Below are positions 53,100 to 62,566 of a DNA stretch of 64,000 bases, piece by piece. The notes under the pieces are model-generated. The model was not told the DNA's origin. It saw only the letters and a list, made by a program, of their open reading frames with translations, and ran no database searches. The first letter of the stretch is position 1. Each line of letters starts with the position of its first letter. Both the position numbers and the translations under genes were made by a program. Source of the DNA: Methanolinea mesophila (GTDB lineage Archaea > Halobacteriota > Methanomicrobia > Methanomicrobiales > Methanospirillaceae); assembly GCF_017873855.1 (NCBI RefSeq), contig NZ_JAGGKR010000001.1, positions 806,001 through 870,000 of the forward strand, given 5' to 3'.

Positions 53100-53756
53100 C
53101 TTGCGGAGCTGCCTGTTGAGGAGTTCCAGGCAGTCGTTCTCCGCCTCTTTTTTCGTAAATACGGTGATGGTGTCCCCGGGCCGGATCTTGACCGTTCCGC
53201 TGGGAATTATCAGCTCCCCGCCTGCCCTGCGGATGGCGATGAAGACGAAATCCTTCACCTTCAGCTCCCTGATCTCGTGGTCCACGATCGGGGCCCCCTT
53301 CTCCGCCACCACCTCGAATATGGTCCCCCCGGGGATCGAGGCCAGTTGCTGCAACTGGGGGTTCTTCGCCCAGTAGTAGAGGCGGTTCGCCACCAGCTCG
53401 TCGGGGTTCTCGCTGATCTTCACCCCGACCTCCTTGAACAGGTCCGAGTGCTCCTTCTGGTTGACGATGGAGACCACGATGGGGACCTTGAACCTCTTTG
53501 CGAGCCAGCAGGTCATCAGGTTCACCGAGTCGTCGCTGGTAGTTGCCACCAGGGCGTCCGCCCGGTCGATCCCCGCGTCCTCCAGGATGGACTTGTCCGT
53601 CGCATTGCCGGTGATGGCAAGTACATCGTAGTGTTCGAGCATCTCGCCGGCCCGTTGTTCGTCGCGGTCGATGATCACCACGTTGTTCCCGTGTTCAACC
53701 GCCAGCGCGGTAAGGCTCCGCCCTATTCCCCCGAGCCCGACGATGATGATGTACAT
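53088..53756 (-). CDS. TrkA-type potassium transport regulator (RCK protein)
   Basis: The 222-residue protein has a Rossmann RCK-N domain ([34 protein letters not shown]) that binds NAD(H) or another nucleotide, and a C-terminal RCK-C domain (about residues 140-220). It gates a potassium channel or transporter, such as TrkH, not encoded in this window. Some RCK-C domains bind cyclic di-AMP, which could link it to the diadenylate cyclase at 23.7 kb; this is a guess. It is alone on the minus strand. Confidence 0.92.
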   Translation of the reverse strand: MYIIIVGLGGIGRSLTALAVEHGNNVVIIDRDEQRAGEMLEHYDVLAITGNATDKSILEDAGIDRADALVATTSDDSVNLMTCWLAKRFKVPIVVSIVNQKEHSDLFKEVGVKISENPDELVANRLYYWAKNPQLQQLASIPGGTIFEVVAEKGAPIVDHEIRELKVKDFVFIAIRRAGGELIIPSGTVKIRPGDTITVFTKKEAENDCLELLNRQLRKSPE

Positions 53757-53813
53757 ACGTACGGGTTACCACCATTGCCATTGAAATAATTTGCGCATCG
53801 ATACTAAGATCAC

Positions 53814-54449
53814 GTGTTCTGTGGCGTGGACGAAGCGGGCAAAGGAGCGGTGCTCGGCCCGATGGTGGTCGCGGCAGTGGGGTGCGAAGACCCCGGAGAG
53901 GTCGCCTCCCTCGGGGTGCGGGATTCCAAGCAGCTGACGCCGGCGAGACGGGAAGAACTGTGCGCGGTGATACGGGCCCAGTTCCAGGTCGCGGTGCTGG
54001 TCATCCCCCCGGACCGGATCGATCACCGCGGTGGAACCATGAACCGGCTGATGGTCCACGCCCATGCGCAGGTGATCGGTGAACTGCGCCCGGATACCGC
54101 CTACGTGGATGCCTGCGACGTGATCGCCGCCCGGTACGGATGCATGGTGGGGAACAGGCTCGAGTTCCCCTGCAGGGTCATCGCCGAGCACCATGCGGAC
54201 GAGAACCGCCCCCTGGTCTCGGCCGCGAGTATCGTCGCCAAGGTCACCCGCGACGCGGCGATCGCCGAGCTCTCCGCCATCCACGGGGAGATAGGCAGCG
54301 GGTATCCTTCCGACCCGGCGACCGTCCGTTACCTGGAGGCCTTCATCAGGTCTTCCGGGTCTCCTCCCCCGTTCGCCCGGAAGACCTGGACAACGGTCCA
54401 CAACCTCATCGCGAAGGCGGAACAGGCAACGCTCCCGGATTTTTCCTGA
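53814..54449 (+). CDS. rnhB: Ribonuclease HII
   Basis: The 211-residue protein from GTG 53814 begins MFCGVDEAGKGAVLGPMVV, with the acidic DEAGKG motif, and has the further catalytic residues in YVDACDVIA and VAEHHAD-type segments, with SAASIVAKVTRD. It removes RNA from RNA-DNA hybrids and single ribonucleotides from DNA. The family usually reads DEAGRG; the Lys variant is common in archaea. The S2P-type protease gene follows 52 nt later. Confidence 0.95.
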   Translation: MFCGVDEAGKGAVLGPMVVAAVGCEDPGEVASLGVRDSKQLTPARREELCAVIRAQFQVAVLVIPPDRIDHRGGTMNRLMVHAHAQVIGELRPDTAYVDACDVIAARYGCMVGNRLEFPCRVIAEHHADENRPLVSAASIVAKVTRDAAIAELSAIHGEIGSGYPSDPATVRYLEAFIRSSGSPPPFARKTWTTVHNLIAKAEQATLPDFS

Positions 54450-54501
54450 TCAGGTGCCCTGGTCACCAAGATTATGTATTTTCCGGGGTAATACTGGAGG
54501 A

Positions 54502-55797
54502 ATGTATGAATGGGTCTATGTCGTCATCCTGCTGGTGGCGGCCTATGCCGCGGTGGCCTGGTATGTCCATTACAGGAACCCCTCCCCCGGGAGGTTCTCG
54601 TTCTACGGGCCCATTCTTGCCGTCAAGACCTCGAAAGTCGGGTTCCTTGACCGTTTCACCGTAATTTCCACGTTCCTCCGGGTCTATTCCACCATCGGGG
54701 TGGCCATGGTGGTCCTGATCTCGGCGACCATGGTCGTGCTCCTCTTCTTCTCGCTGCAGATGACCCTGGTCGTGCAGCCGGAGCCTACCGGCATCTACGC
54801 TCCCCAGAACCTCCTGCTCATCCCGGGGATCAACGAGTACGTCCCGGCGACATTCGCGGTATGGTTCGCCCTGGTCCTGGCCATCGCGGTCCACGAGTTC
54901 GGGCACGGGGTCCTCGCCAGGGTGGAGAAGATCAGGGTCAAGGCAATGGGGGCACTCATCCTGGTCATCCCCATCGGGTTCTTCGTCGAGCCGGACGAGG
55001 AGGAGATGGAGAAGGCACGGGGCATTTCCAGAGTAAGGGTGTTCGGGGCGGGCATCACCAACAACGTTGTGGTGGGGGCGATCTGTTTCGTGCTCATGAT
55101 CCTGCTCGTGGGGGCCGCGGTCCCCACCACCGAGCCGGTGATCCAGGGAGTGTACCAGAACTATTCCGCCTACCTGGCCGGCGTCCCTGCACCCTCGGTG
55201 ATCACCGCGATCAACGGCACTCCGGTGGAGACCCGGGAGCAGGTTTCGGCAATCCTGAACACGACCCATCCCGGACAGGACCTTACGCTCTCTGTCGATT
55301 ACGAAGGGCAGCCGGCAACGTACAATCTCACTTTGAGCGAGTGGCCGGAGGGAACGGAGGGGAGGACGTCCGGATTTTTGGGGATCTACTATTACCAGCC
55401 GGACCTGGTGATCCAGACCGTGAGCGACAGCCTCAATCCCCTGGGGATGCTCCGGTTCCTGATCGTCCCCTTCGACACCTCGATGACCGGCCAGCAGCTC
55501 AGCATCCTCGCCTTCGACACCCCTGACACCCAGTTCTACGAGGTACCGGTTCCCGGGTTCTGGGTACTCGTCCATATACTCTTCTGGAGCGGGTGGATCA
55601 ACATCAATCTCGGGATATTCAACGCCCTTCCCATGATCCCCCTGGACGGGGGTTATATCCTCAAAGAGGGCGTTGACCGGACTCTGGAGAAGAGGGGTCT
55701 CTCCCGGTATGCACCCTCGGTCACCTCGGCGATATCGGCGCTGATACTGGTCCTGCTCGCATCCCTGATTATGCTCCCCTATCTCCTTCACGCCTGA
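54502..55797 (+). CDS. Site-2 protease family membrane metalloprotease
   Basis: From ATG 54502, preceded directly by GGAGG, the protein has 431 residues. It has about six membrane helices, the zinc-binding HEFGH motif (AIAVHEFGHGVLA), a central PDZ domain (about residues 210-300) and the second metal motif FNALPMIPLDGG. Such enzymes cut membrane-bound substrates within a helix, often regulators. The target in this organism is unknown. The frame upstream to 54454 is open but lacks a plausible start. Confidence 0.92.
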   Translation: MYEWVYVVILLVAAYAAVAWYVHYRNPSPGRFSFYGPILAVKTSKVGFLDRFTVISTFLRVYSTIGVAMVVLISATMVVLLFFSLQMTLVVQPEPTGIYAPQNLLLIPGINEYVPATFAVWFALVLAIAVHEFGHGVLARVEKIRVKAMGALILVIPIGFFVEPDEEEMEKARGISRVRVFGAGITNNVVVGAICFVLMILLVGAAVPTTEPVIQGVYQNYSAYLAGVPAPSVITAINGTPVETREQVSAILNTTHPGQDLTLSVDYEGQPATYNLTLSEWPEGTEGRTSGFLGIYYYQPDLVIQTVSDSLNPLGMLRFLIVPFDTSMTGQQLSILAFDTPDTQFYEVPVPGFWVLVHILFWSGWININLGIFNALPMIPLDGGYILKEGVDRTLEKRGLSRYAPSVTSAISALILVLLASLIMLPYLLHA

Positions 55798-55920
55798 ACC
55801 GGCATCCCCCGGTCGGGCCCGGATTTACTCCGGAAAACGCACTCTGTGGTCATAAGCGAACGTATAAGTTGTTTTCACTGCTATCGTACAGCACTCATAC
55901 CTGCCGGAAGAGTAAGAACC

Positions 55921-57150
55921 ATGCCTTTTCACCTCAGACCCTGCCGGAAGGCCTATGCCAACGAGACCCAGCGTACCGTCCCCCCGGAAGAGACGCTTGC
56001 CCGGGTAGAGAAGACGATGCCCGCTGCAGGGATCACCCGGGTGGCCGATATCACCAGCCTTGACAGGGTGGGGATCCCGGTCTTCTCCAGTATCCGTCCG
56101 ACGGCCCAGAACGGGGCTATCTCGGTGTACAACGGTAAAGGGGCAACACCGGTGGAGGCCAGGGTCTCGGCGATGATGGAGGGGCTCGAGCGGTATTCCG
56201 CCGAGGTCGGGGACCGGAAACTCAGGGTGGCCCGCTATTCCGATCTCCTCGGCGAAGGGTCCCGGGCAATCGACCCCGCCGACCTGATCCTTCCCATGAG
56301 GACAGACCCTGATATGGCGGTCCCCTGGATCACCGGGTTCGACCTCGTCTCGAGGGAAGAGGTGTTCGTCCCCGCCAGTGCGGTCTTCCACCCGCTGCCG
56401 AAAGAATACGCGCAGCTCTTTCGCACCTCCACCAACGGGCTTGCCTCGGGGAACACCCGGGAGGAGGCGGTATTCCACGCCCTGATGGAGGTGATCGAGC
56501 GCGACGCCTGGTCGCTCGTCGAGGTCCGCCGCGATACCGGTCCCCGGGTGGTGGGGATCAACGACGGACTGGCCGGAGACCTCCTCTCCCGGTTCTCGTC
56601 CGCAGAGGTGGAGGTGACCGTCAAGGACATCACCAGCGATATCGGGATCCCCACCATCGCCGCGGTCTCCGACGATACCAGGCTCCGCGACCCGGCGCTG
56701 CTCACCATCGGGATGGGCACCCATACCAGTGCCCGTATTGCGGTCCTCCGGGCCCTCACCGAGGTCGCCCAGAGCAGGCTCACCCAGATCCACGGAGCCC
56801 GGGAGGATACTACCACCGCCGATATGCGCAGGCGGCTCGGGTACGAGCGGACGAGAAGGCTGAACCGCTATTGGTTTGACGCGGGCCGTGACGTGGAGTT
56901 CTCCACGCTGCATTCCTACGACAGCGACGATTTCCTCAAGGACATCTGTTTCTCCCTGGACCGGCTGAAGGAGGCGGATCTCGACAGGGTCATCGTCACC
57001 GACCTCACCCGGCCCGAGACCGGGGTCCCGGTGGTCAGGGTGATCGTGCCGGGCCTCGAGTGCTACGCGATGGACCAGGACCGCATCGGCAGGAGATGCA
57101 CCAATGCAAGGAATAGTCGTCTTTCTGGGGCCAAGCCTTCCCAGGGATGA
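55921..57150 (+). CDS. ycaO: YcaO protein for McrA glycine thioamidation
   Basis: The 409-residue protein starts MPFHLRPCRKAYANETQR and has the ATP-binding residues of YcaO proteins in SIRPTAQNGAISVYNGKG, ARVSAMMEGLERYSAE and FHALMEVIERDAWSL. With TfuA it forms the thioglycine in the active site of methyl-coenzyme M reductase, a modification shown in methanogens. The tfuA gene overlaps it by 47 nt. TATA box GTATAAG near 55862-55868 serves the pair. The earlier open frame is a shadow. Confidence 0.93.
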   Translation: MPFHLRPCRKAYANETQRTVPPEETLARVEKTMPAAGITRVADITSLDRVGIPVFSSIRPTAQNGAISVYNGKGATPVEARVSAMMEGLERYSAEVGDRKLRVARYSDLLGEGSRAIDPADLILPMRTDPDMAVPWITGFDLVSREEVFVPASAVFHPLPKEYAQLFRTSTNGLASGNTREEAVFHALMEVIERDAWSLVEVRRDTGPRVVGINDGLAGDLLSRFSSAEVEVTVKDITSDIGIPTIAAVSDDTRLRDPALLTIGMGTHTSARIAVLRALTEVAQSRLTQIHGAREDTTTADMRRRLGYERTRRLNRYWFDAGRDVEFSTLHSYDSDDFLKDICFSLDRLKEADLDRVIVTDLTRPETGVPVVRVIVPGLECYAMDQDRIGRRCTNARNSRLSGAKPSQG

Positions 57151-57763
57151 AGCGGCGGGAATCCTTCCTGCCTCGTACCTCCCCCCCGCCCGCCGGGGGG
57201 ACATCCCCGGGGCGGTCGAAGAGGGAGCCCGGCTTATCGGGCTTATCGACGGAGTCTTTTTCCAGGACTGTTCGGTAGGCCACCGGGAGATCCTGGACGC
57301 GATCTCCCGCGGGGTGCGGGTAGTCGGGGCCTCGAGCATGGGCGCCCTCCGTGCCGCCGAGCTCGATACCCTGGGCATGGAGGGGGTGGGAGAGGTCTAC
57401 CGGCTCTACCGGGACGGCACCCTGATATCCGACGATGAGGTGGCTCTCGTGTTCGATCCGGAGACCGGAATTGCCCTCTCGGAACCCCTGATCAACATCC
57501 GGTGCACGCTCCGTGATGCGGAGAAGAAAAAGGTCGTCGACTCAGCAACGGGAGACCGGATCCTCTCCCTTGCCCGGTCCGTCTATTTTCCGGAGAGGAC
57601 CTGGGACCGCATTCTCGAGCTGGCCGAAGGTCAGGTTGATCCCGGGACGCTCCGCCGGTTCTCCGGTTTTGTCACGGAGCACCCTGTGGATCAGAAACGG
57701 GACGACGCGATCGCCGCCCTTCACCGGATCAGGGAGATCGGGCGCGAACTGGATCTTTTATGA
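57104..57763 (+). CDS. tfuA: TfuA-like protein, partner of YcaO
   Basis: The 219-residue protein has the TfuA core: VFLGPSLPRDEA near the start, LIGLIDGVFFQDCSVGHREIL and GASSMGALRAAELDTLGM, which are very conserved. It is required with YcaO for McrA thioamidation, probably delivering sulfide. It starts inside the end of ycaO (47-nt overlap), indicating tight translational coupling. The C-terminal 90 residues are helical and less conserved. Confidence 0.93.
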   Translation: MQGIVVFLGPSLPRDEAAGILPASYLPPARRGDIPGAVEEGARLIGLIDGVFFQDCSVGHREILDAISRGVRVVGASSMGALRAAELDTLGMEGVGEVYRLYRDGTLISDDEVALVFDPETGIALSEPLINIRCTLRDAEKKKVVDSATGDRILSLARSVYFPERTWDRILELAEGQVDPGTLRRFSGFVTEHPVDQKRDDAIAALHRIREIGRELDLL

Positions 57764-57814
57764 AAAAAACAGGCAGCGTCGGCATGTCTTTCCGGGGACT
57801 GCCGCTATCGCATA

Positions 57815-59302
57815 TCAGACGTGAGGTATCCGGGTATGCCCGGAGATCTCCGAGCTGGTCGTGCAGATGTCCCTGATGGAGAGCCCGTGGACGTCGTCGT
57901 TTCCCGTAAGCCGGGCGAAATCCTTCAGCTCCTCGATTGATACCCTCAGGTAGTTCTCCAGTCGTACGGCCGATTTTTCTATATCGAATCTCTCCCGCAG
58001 CAGCGGGTCCTGGGTGGTCACCCCTTCCGGGCATCTCCCGGTGTCGCATATGCGATGCTGGCGGCAGGCGCAGGCCATCAGGGCCGCGCTCCCGATGGCG
58101 ACAGCGTCCGCTCCCATTGCAAGCGCTTTCGCAAAATCCGACGAGACCCGCAGACCCCCCGTGATCACCAGGGATACGCCGTCCGCCCCCTCCCTGTCGA
58201 GGAACTCGCGGGCCCTGCAGAGTGCAAAGATGGTTGGGACCGAAGTCGCGGCCTTTACGAACTTGGGGGCAGCCCCGGTCCCTCCCGGCCTCCCGTCGAT
58301 GGTGATGAAATCCGGTTCCGCGAAGAGTACCGCCGTGAGGTCGGCCTCGATATCCCCCGCGGCGATCTTTACCCCGATCGGCCTTCCGCCTGACATCTCC
58401 CGGAGCCAGCGCACCTTCTCCAGGAGGTCCTCTTTTGAGCGTATGTCCGGGAACGTCGCCGGGCTGACGATGTCGACCCCCGGCGGATATCCCCGGACCC
58501 GGGCGATCTCAGGGGTCACCTTGTCGGCCCGCAGGCGGGCGCCCAGGCCCGGTTCCGCTGACTGCCCTATCTTGATCTCCACGGCATCCGCGGTTCTGAG
58601 GTTCGATGCAGTGATTCCGTACCGGTTAGGGACATACTCGAGGATGTAGCGGTATGCCTCCCGCCTCGCATCTTCCAGGATCCCCCCCTCTCCGGAACCC
58701 ATGGCGGTCTTCACCGCCGCGCTCCCCCGGGCGATCGCGATCTGCCCCTCCCTGGAGAGGGCTCCGTACGACATATGGCTCACGATAACCGGTGCCTCGA
58801 GGACCATCGGGATCCGTGCCCGCGGACCAATTACTGTCCGCGTTGTGACAGCGTGCCCGGCATCGAGGGGTATCCTCGCGATTTGGGCCCCTTTTATTAG
58901 GATCTCATCCCATGAAATGACCCGTTTCCTTGTTCGCATAGGCTCGAGCCGGGATCTCCCCGATATCGCCATCTCGCGGATATCCTCAAGATATTCCTCA
59001 GGTCCTCTTTCCCAGGGGACTATTTCTTCAGCGGTCGACCGCCCCGAGGCCCGGGGCGGGGTGGCGGGCTCCACCACACCCGTTGCCCCGCATACAGGAC
59101 ACCTGAAGACAGGTGATATCGGGGCGATCACACGTTCCCCGGGGAATGGCAGGAGATGAGACTTGTCGGCGGAACATACCGGGCATTTCCAGCCCTCGGG
59201 TAGTGCTTCGGGGAGGGTGCCCGGAGATATCGCGGCTTTCGGGTTCCCACGTTCGGAGTCGTACTCGAATTGCCTGCAGACCTCGCACCGGAAATGTACC
59301 AT
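57815..59302 (-). CDS. Glutamate synthase-like FMN protein with N-terminal rubredoxin domain
   Basis: The 495-residue protein has a rubredoxin-like domain at its start (FRCEVCRQFEYD with CPVCSADKS), a second short zinc ribbon (FRCPVCGATG), and then the archaeal GltB FMN-binding barrel (SHMSYGALSREGQIAIARG, IDGRPGGTGAAP) with the iron-sulfur segment CACRQHRICDTGRCPEG. It lacks the amidotransferase domain. It may pass electrons from rubredoxin to a glutamate-synthase-like reaction. ATG 59302 is preferred; a TATA at 59331-59338 on the minus strand gives a leaderless or near-leaderless message. Confidence 0.88.
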   Translation of the reverse strand: MVHFRCEVCRQFEYDSERGNPKAAISPGTLPEALPEGWKCPVCSADKSHLLPFPGERVIAPISPVFRCPVCGATGVVEPATPPRASGRSTAEEIVPWERGPEEYLEDIREMAISGRSRLEPMRTRKRVISWDEILIKGAQIARIPLDAGHAVTTRTVIGPRARIPMVLEAPVIVSHMSYGALSREGQIAIARGSAAVKTAMGSGEGGILEDARREAYRYILEYVPNRYGITASNLRTADAVEIKIGQSAEPGLGARLRADKVTPEIARVRGYPPGVDIVSPATFPDIRSKEDLLEKVRWLREMSGGRPIGVKIAAGDIEADLTAVLFAEPDFITIDGRPGGTGAAPKFVKAATSVPTIFALCRAREFLDREGADGVSLVITGGLRVSSDFAKALAMGADAVAIGSAALMACACRQHRICDTGRCPEGVTTQDPLLRERFDIEKSAVRLENYLRVSIEELKDFARLTGNDDVHGLSIRDICTTSSEISGHTRIPHV

Positions 59303-59739
59303 CGGATTTGTCACACTCCATGTTGTTCGGTATTAATTTTTTCTCCCCGGAAACGTCCGGTGATATTCCCCGCCAGTGCAGGGAAATCCCTGTCCATGCG
59401 GGAGGACCACATAAACTCCGGACACTATTCGTGTGACAGCTGCCTGAAGGGTTCACCTCTTCCCCCGTGCAGTGTGCCGAACAAAGATATACGAAAGGAC
59501 CAGGTCGGGTTTCATGAAAGGCTTTGTAAAAATCATGCGTTTCATTGATCTCCTCAAGCCTCCCGTCACTTCGCGGTGCGGGGACCGAAAAGACCGTCCG
59601 GGTATACTGGCGGGGAGCTTCGGCAGTGAGGCCGGCGCCTTTCCTCACAACCCGGAAACCCGTTCCCTTCCAAGGTTCCGGATGTGGTTTTTTTAGTTCG
59701 GCGGAGAAGCGGAGGGAGTCAGCCGTGGAAAAATAGAAA
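59303..59739. other. Intergenic region with promoter of the glutamate-synthase-like gene
   Basis: The AT-rich 59327-59343 is the likely promoter of the minus-strand gene. The remaining 400 bases contain several open frames, none longer than 92 residues and none protein-like. A T6 run near 59689-59694 (plus strand) is close to the 3' end of the SPFH gene. No repeat family is seen. Confidence 0.4.
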
Positions 59740-60882
59740 TTATTTCTGTTTCACATCGGGAGGCGGCGGCGTGGACCCGCCTTCGTCCTCCATGTCCGAT
59801 GCCATCTCGTCCTCGCTGATCTTCCGCTTCTTCCCGATGTCCTTGAGCTCCTCGACCGAGACCTCGGTCTTGATCTCCCGGTCCATCTCGCGTAAGATCT
59901 CCTTGACCTCCTCGGTGGTGGGAATGTTCCCGAGCACCTCCTCGGGGGGTATCGTGGTAACCGCAGGTTCTTCGGGCATCTCCTCGGTGGCACCGATGAA
60001 CCGGGCGGCCTGCTTCATCAGGCTGGAGATCTCGAAGGGGAAGATGATCTTGGTCGCCTGGCCGGAGGCCATGGTCTTGAGCGCATCGAGCGAGAGGACG
60101 GTAATGGCACGCTTGTCGAGCGGCTGGGACCCGACGGAGATGATCCGGAGCCCCTGGGCCTCCCCCTGGGCCTTAAGGATGAGGGAGATCCGCTCCCCTT
60201 CCGCCCGGAGCACCCTGCTCTGCCGGTCGCCCTCCGCTTCGAGGATCATGGACCTCTTGGTCCCCTCCGCCCGGAGGATCGCAGACCGCTTCTCTCCGTC
60301 TGCCCGGAGGATTGCCGCTCTCCTCGCCCGCTCGGCGGCGGTCTGCTCGGTCATCGCCTGCTTGACCGCACCGACCGGGTCGACCGTCTTGATCTCCACC
60401 CGTTCCACCTTTACCCCCCACTGGTCGGTCTCACGGTCGAGCGTGTCCCGGAGCCGGGTATTGATCACGTCCCGGTTGTAGAGCACCTCGTCGAGCTCCA
60501 TGTCCCCGATGATCCCGCGCAGGCTCGTCTGGGCGAGGGCCACGGTGGCCATGCGGTAGTTTGAGACCTCAAAGTAGGCCTTCTCCGGATCGACGACCCT
60601 GATATAGACGATCGCGTCCACGTTCGTGGGGGAGTTGTCTTTGGTGATCACTTCCTGGGAGGGGACGTCCATCACGGTCGTCCGGAGATCCAGCTTGATC
60701 ACGTTGGTGACCAGGGGGACCACCCAGCGGAACCCCGGGTTCATCCGGCCGATATATCGTCCAAGGCGTATCTGCAGCCCCTGCTGGTACGGCTGGATTA
60801 TTACCACCCCCCTCGCGAATATGATCACGATCGCGACGATCAGGAATATTGTGACCAGTGTTGTGGTCAGATCAAATGCCAT
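59740..60882 (-). CDS. SPFH/stomatin-like membrane scaffold protein
   Basis: The 380-residue protein has one N-terminal membrane helix (about residues 8-28), the SPFH domain (GVVIIQPYQQGLQIRLGR, SQEVITKDNSP, TSLRGIIGDMELDEVL) and a long helix made of five near-identical 11-residue units (RAAILRADGEK, RSAILRAEGTK, RSMILEAEGDR, QSRVLRAEGER, ISLILKAQGEA). The acidic C-terminal tail is low in complexity. These proteins oligomerise into membrane microdomains. It is immediately downstream of the NfeD gene (1-nt gap), its standard partner. Confidence 0.93.
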   Translation of the reverse strand: MAFDLTTTLVTIFLIVAIVIIFARGVVIIQPYQQGLQIRLGRYIGRMNPGFRWVVPLVTNVIKLDLRTTVMDVPSQEVITKDNSPTNVDAIVYIRVVDPEKAYFEVSNYRMATVALAQTSLRGIIGDMELDEVLYNRDVINTRLRDTLDRETDQWGVKVERVEIKTVDPVGAVKQAMTEQTAAERARRAAILRADGEKRSAILRAEGTKRSMILEAEGDRQSRVLRAEGERISLILKAQGEAQGLRIISVGSQPLDKRAITVLSLDALKTMASGQATKIIFPFEISSLMKQAARFIGATEEMPEEPAVTTIPPEEVLGNIPTTEEVKEILREMDREIKTEVSVEELKDIGKKRKISEDEMASDMEDEGGSTPPPPDVKQK

Positions 60883-60883
60883 C

Positions 60884-61345
60884 TCATTTCACCTCTTGCA
60901 CCACGATGTGTACTCCTTCCGATTTCACCACCCGCACTTTGCTCCCCACGGGGATAATCCCTTCCTCGCTCCGGGCGCTCCAGTCCTGCCCTGCAACCCT
61001 GACCTTGCCTGAAAGGCTGTCCGGGATGACCTTCACCAGGACCAGCCCCTCGAGTCCCACGAGGGAGTCCCGGCTGATCGTTGTCGGGGACAGCGTGTCG
61101 GGATTGATCTTCTTGTAAATCCAGATGGTCACTATGGAAGCAGCGATTGTCAAAATAACCGCCACAATAAGACCGAATGGGGACGAGAAGATGTCGATTC
61201 CCAGCACGAGCAGTATCCCGAGGATGATCATCACCGTCCCGGGGACTGCGATAAAAAACCCGGGATTTATTGCCTCGGCGACCAGGAACAGCGTGCCGAC
61301 CACGATCAGCAACCAGCCAAATGAGAGACCGAGCACATCGACCAT
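60884..61345 (-). CDS. NfeD-family membrane protein
   Basis: From ATG 61345 the 153-residue protein has three to four membrane helices (SFGWLLIVVGTLFLVAEA, IAVPGTVMIILGILLVLG, LIVAVILTIAASIVTIW) and a C-terminal OB-fold domain (LVGLEGLVLVKVIP, VRVAGQDWSARSEEG) typical of NfeD. It is the partner of the SPFH protein, which starts one base after its stop. It lacks the serine protease domain of long NfeD forms, so it is the short type. Confidence 0.9.
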   Translation of the reverse strand: MVDVLGLSFGWLLIVVGTLFLVAEAINPGFFIAVPGTVMIILGILLVLGIDIFSSPFGLIVAVILTIAASIVTIWIYKKINPDTLSPTTISRDSLVGLEGLVLVKVIPDSLSGKVRVAGQDWSARSEEGIIPVGSKVRVVKSEGVHIVVQEVK

Positions 61346-61495
61346 GAAAAAACATAGCCCCGGTAAGATTAAAATCCTATTCGAAGAAAAAACACGACAG
61401 TTGCGCGGGATCCGGAGCACGCCGGTATTTCCTATTCCCCGCGCCGAAACGCGAATTCGCTAAATATAATAACTTTCCCGGAGTACCAAATCTAC

Positions 61496-62101
61496 ATGAC
61501 ACACTCCATTCCGGCGAAGATCGTCGGGTTCCTCTTCCATCCTGCCGAGTCCTTCCGCGAAGTGAAGGATGAGGATATCAACCCTACACTGAAGTATTTC
61601 GGTGCAATCGCATTCTTTTATGCGCTATTATTCACCATCATGACCACGCTGGAGCTGATTCCCCTGCACCCGATCGTCACCGCGTTCGGGGTGTCCCCCG
61701 AGGGGGGGTTGGTCGGTGCGTTACTATTCGTCCTCGTCCTCATCATCGTCTTCGCCATGACGTTCATCTTCGCGTTCCTGTTCGGGGCGTGGCTGCACCT
61801 TTTCGCGTGGCTCCTCGGGGGGAGAAAGGGGTTAATGCAAACCGAGAAGTCGACGTTCTACGGCCTGACGCCACTCCTGATCATCGGCTGGATACCCGTG
61901 ATCGGGGGCATTATCGGCGGCATCTGGTCGCTCGTCCTGGAAATCATCGGGCTTAAGGAGTTACAGGGTATCTCTACAGTGAAAGCAGCCGTGGCGGTTA
62001 TCCTGGCGATTGTTATCGCGTTCATTATTATCGCAGCACTCTTCGGTGCCGTGTTCATGGCAGCCGTTTCCCAGGGCATAACCACGCAGCCCCTGGTCTG
62101 A
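61496..62101 (+). CDS. Yip1-domain membrane protein
   Basis: The 201-residue protein has five predicted membrane helices and the Yip1-type N-terminus KIVGFLFHPAESFREVKDEDI followed by LKYFGAIAFFYALLF. In archaea the function of this family is unknown; the eukaryotic relatives act in membrane traffic. TATA box CTAAATATAATAA at 61461-61473 gives an almost leaderless message. The gene is divergent from the NfeD-SPFH pair, so a shared membrane role is possible. Confidence 0.88.
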   Translation: MTHSIPAKIVGFLFHPAESFREVKDEDINPTLKYFGAIAFFYALLFTIMTTLELIPLHPIVTAFGVSPEGGLVGALLFVLVLIIVFAMTFIFAFLFGAWLHLFAWLLGGRKGLMQTEKSTFYGLTPLLIIGWIPVIGGIIGGIWSLVLEIIGLKELQGISTVKAAVAVILAIVIAFIIIAALFGAVFMAAVSQGITTQPLV

Positions 62102-62230
62102 ATATTTTTTTCTCCCGGAAAATTACCGGGTTTTTTGAATCCTTCGCGATTTCCCCTGATTTGCCGCTTCGGCAGTCTCATTTTATTATAAGACCCCGTC
62201 TCTAACCGCAGATGAAGAGAGATCATGGAG

Positions 62231-62489
62231 TATGACTCTCCAGGGGCTCTGCCCCGCCACTGCGGCGCCCCAACGGGATTTGCCTGCATAGGTCCAGGAT
62301 CTTTTACTTCTTCGATATTCAGCGATATTAGACCAGGATCCACTATGCAGGAGATATCGCACCGGAGGCTGCCACAGTGGTATGAGAATAGCATTTTCTC
62401 TGGAGTAATCAGCCCGGGTCACCCTTCTACCGGAGATAGCGCGCCGGGGGGATCGTGGTGGCGGGGGCGAAGCCCACGAGAATGTCAGG
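62231..62489. repeat. R4 repeat, reverse-oriented unit with worn copies
   Basis: Half A', 62231-62282 (CAGGGGCTCTGCCCCGCC ... CCCCAACGGGATT), a worn B' at 62350-62390 (GAGATATCGCACCGGAGGC) and a better B' at 62433-62489 (GAGATAGCGCGCCGGGGGG ... GCGAAGCCCACGAGAATGTC) are in the reverse sense to the 23-kb array. It lies between the Yip1 gene and the convergent DUF89 gene. Confidence 0.75.
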
Positions 62490-62566
62490 ATAAAAAAACT
62501 CAATTCACGGAAAAAACGAAAAATCCGGTGGATAATCTCCTTGTTGTACCGCACGGGATTGAGGAC

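Noticed and set aside
54472-55791. Open frame of 439 codons opposite to the site-2 protease gene
   Set aside because: It is Asp/Glu/Gly/His-rich and antisense to an enzyme with clear HEFGH and PDZ features.
59472-59696. 74-codon frame in the gap before the SPFH gene
   Set aside because: No ribosome site, no recognisable motif and composition typical of non-coding DNA.
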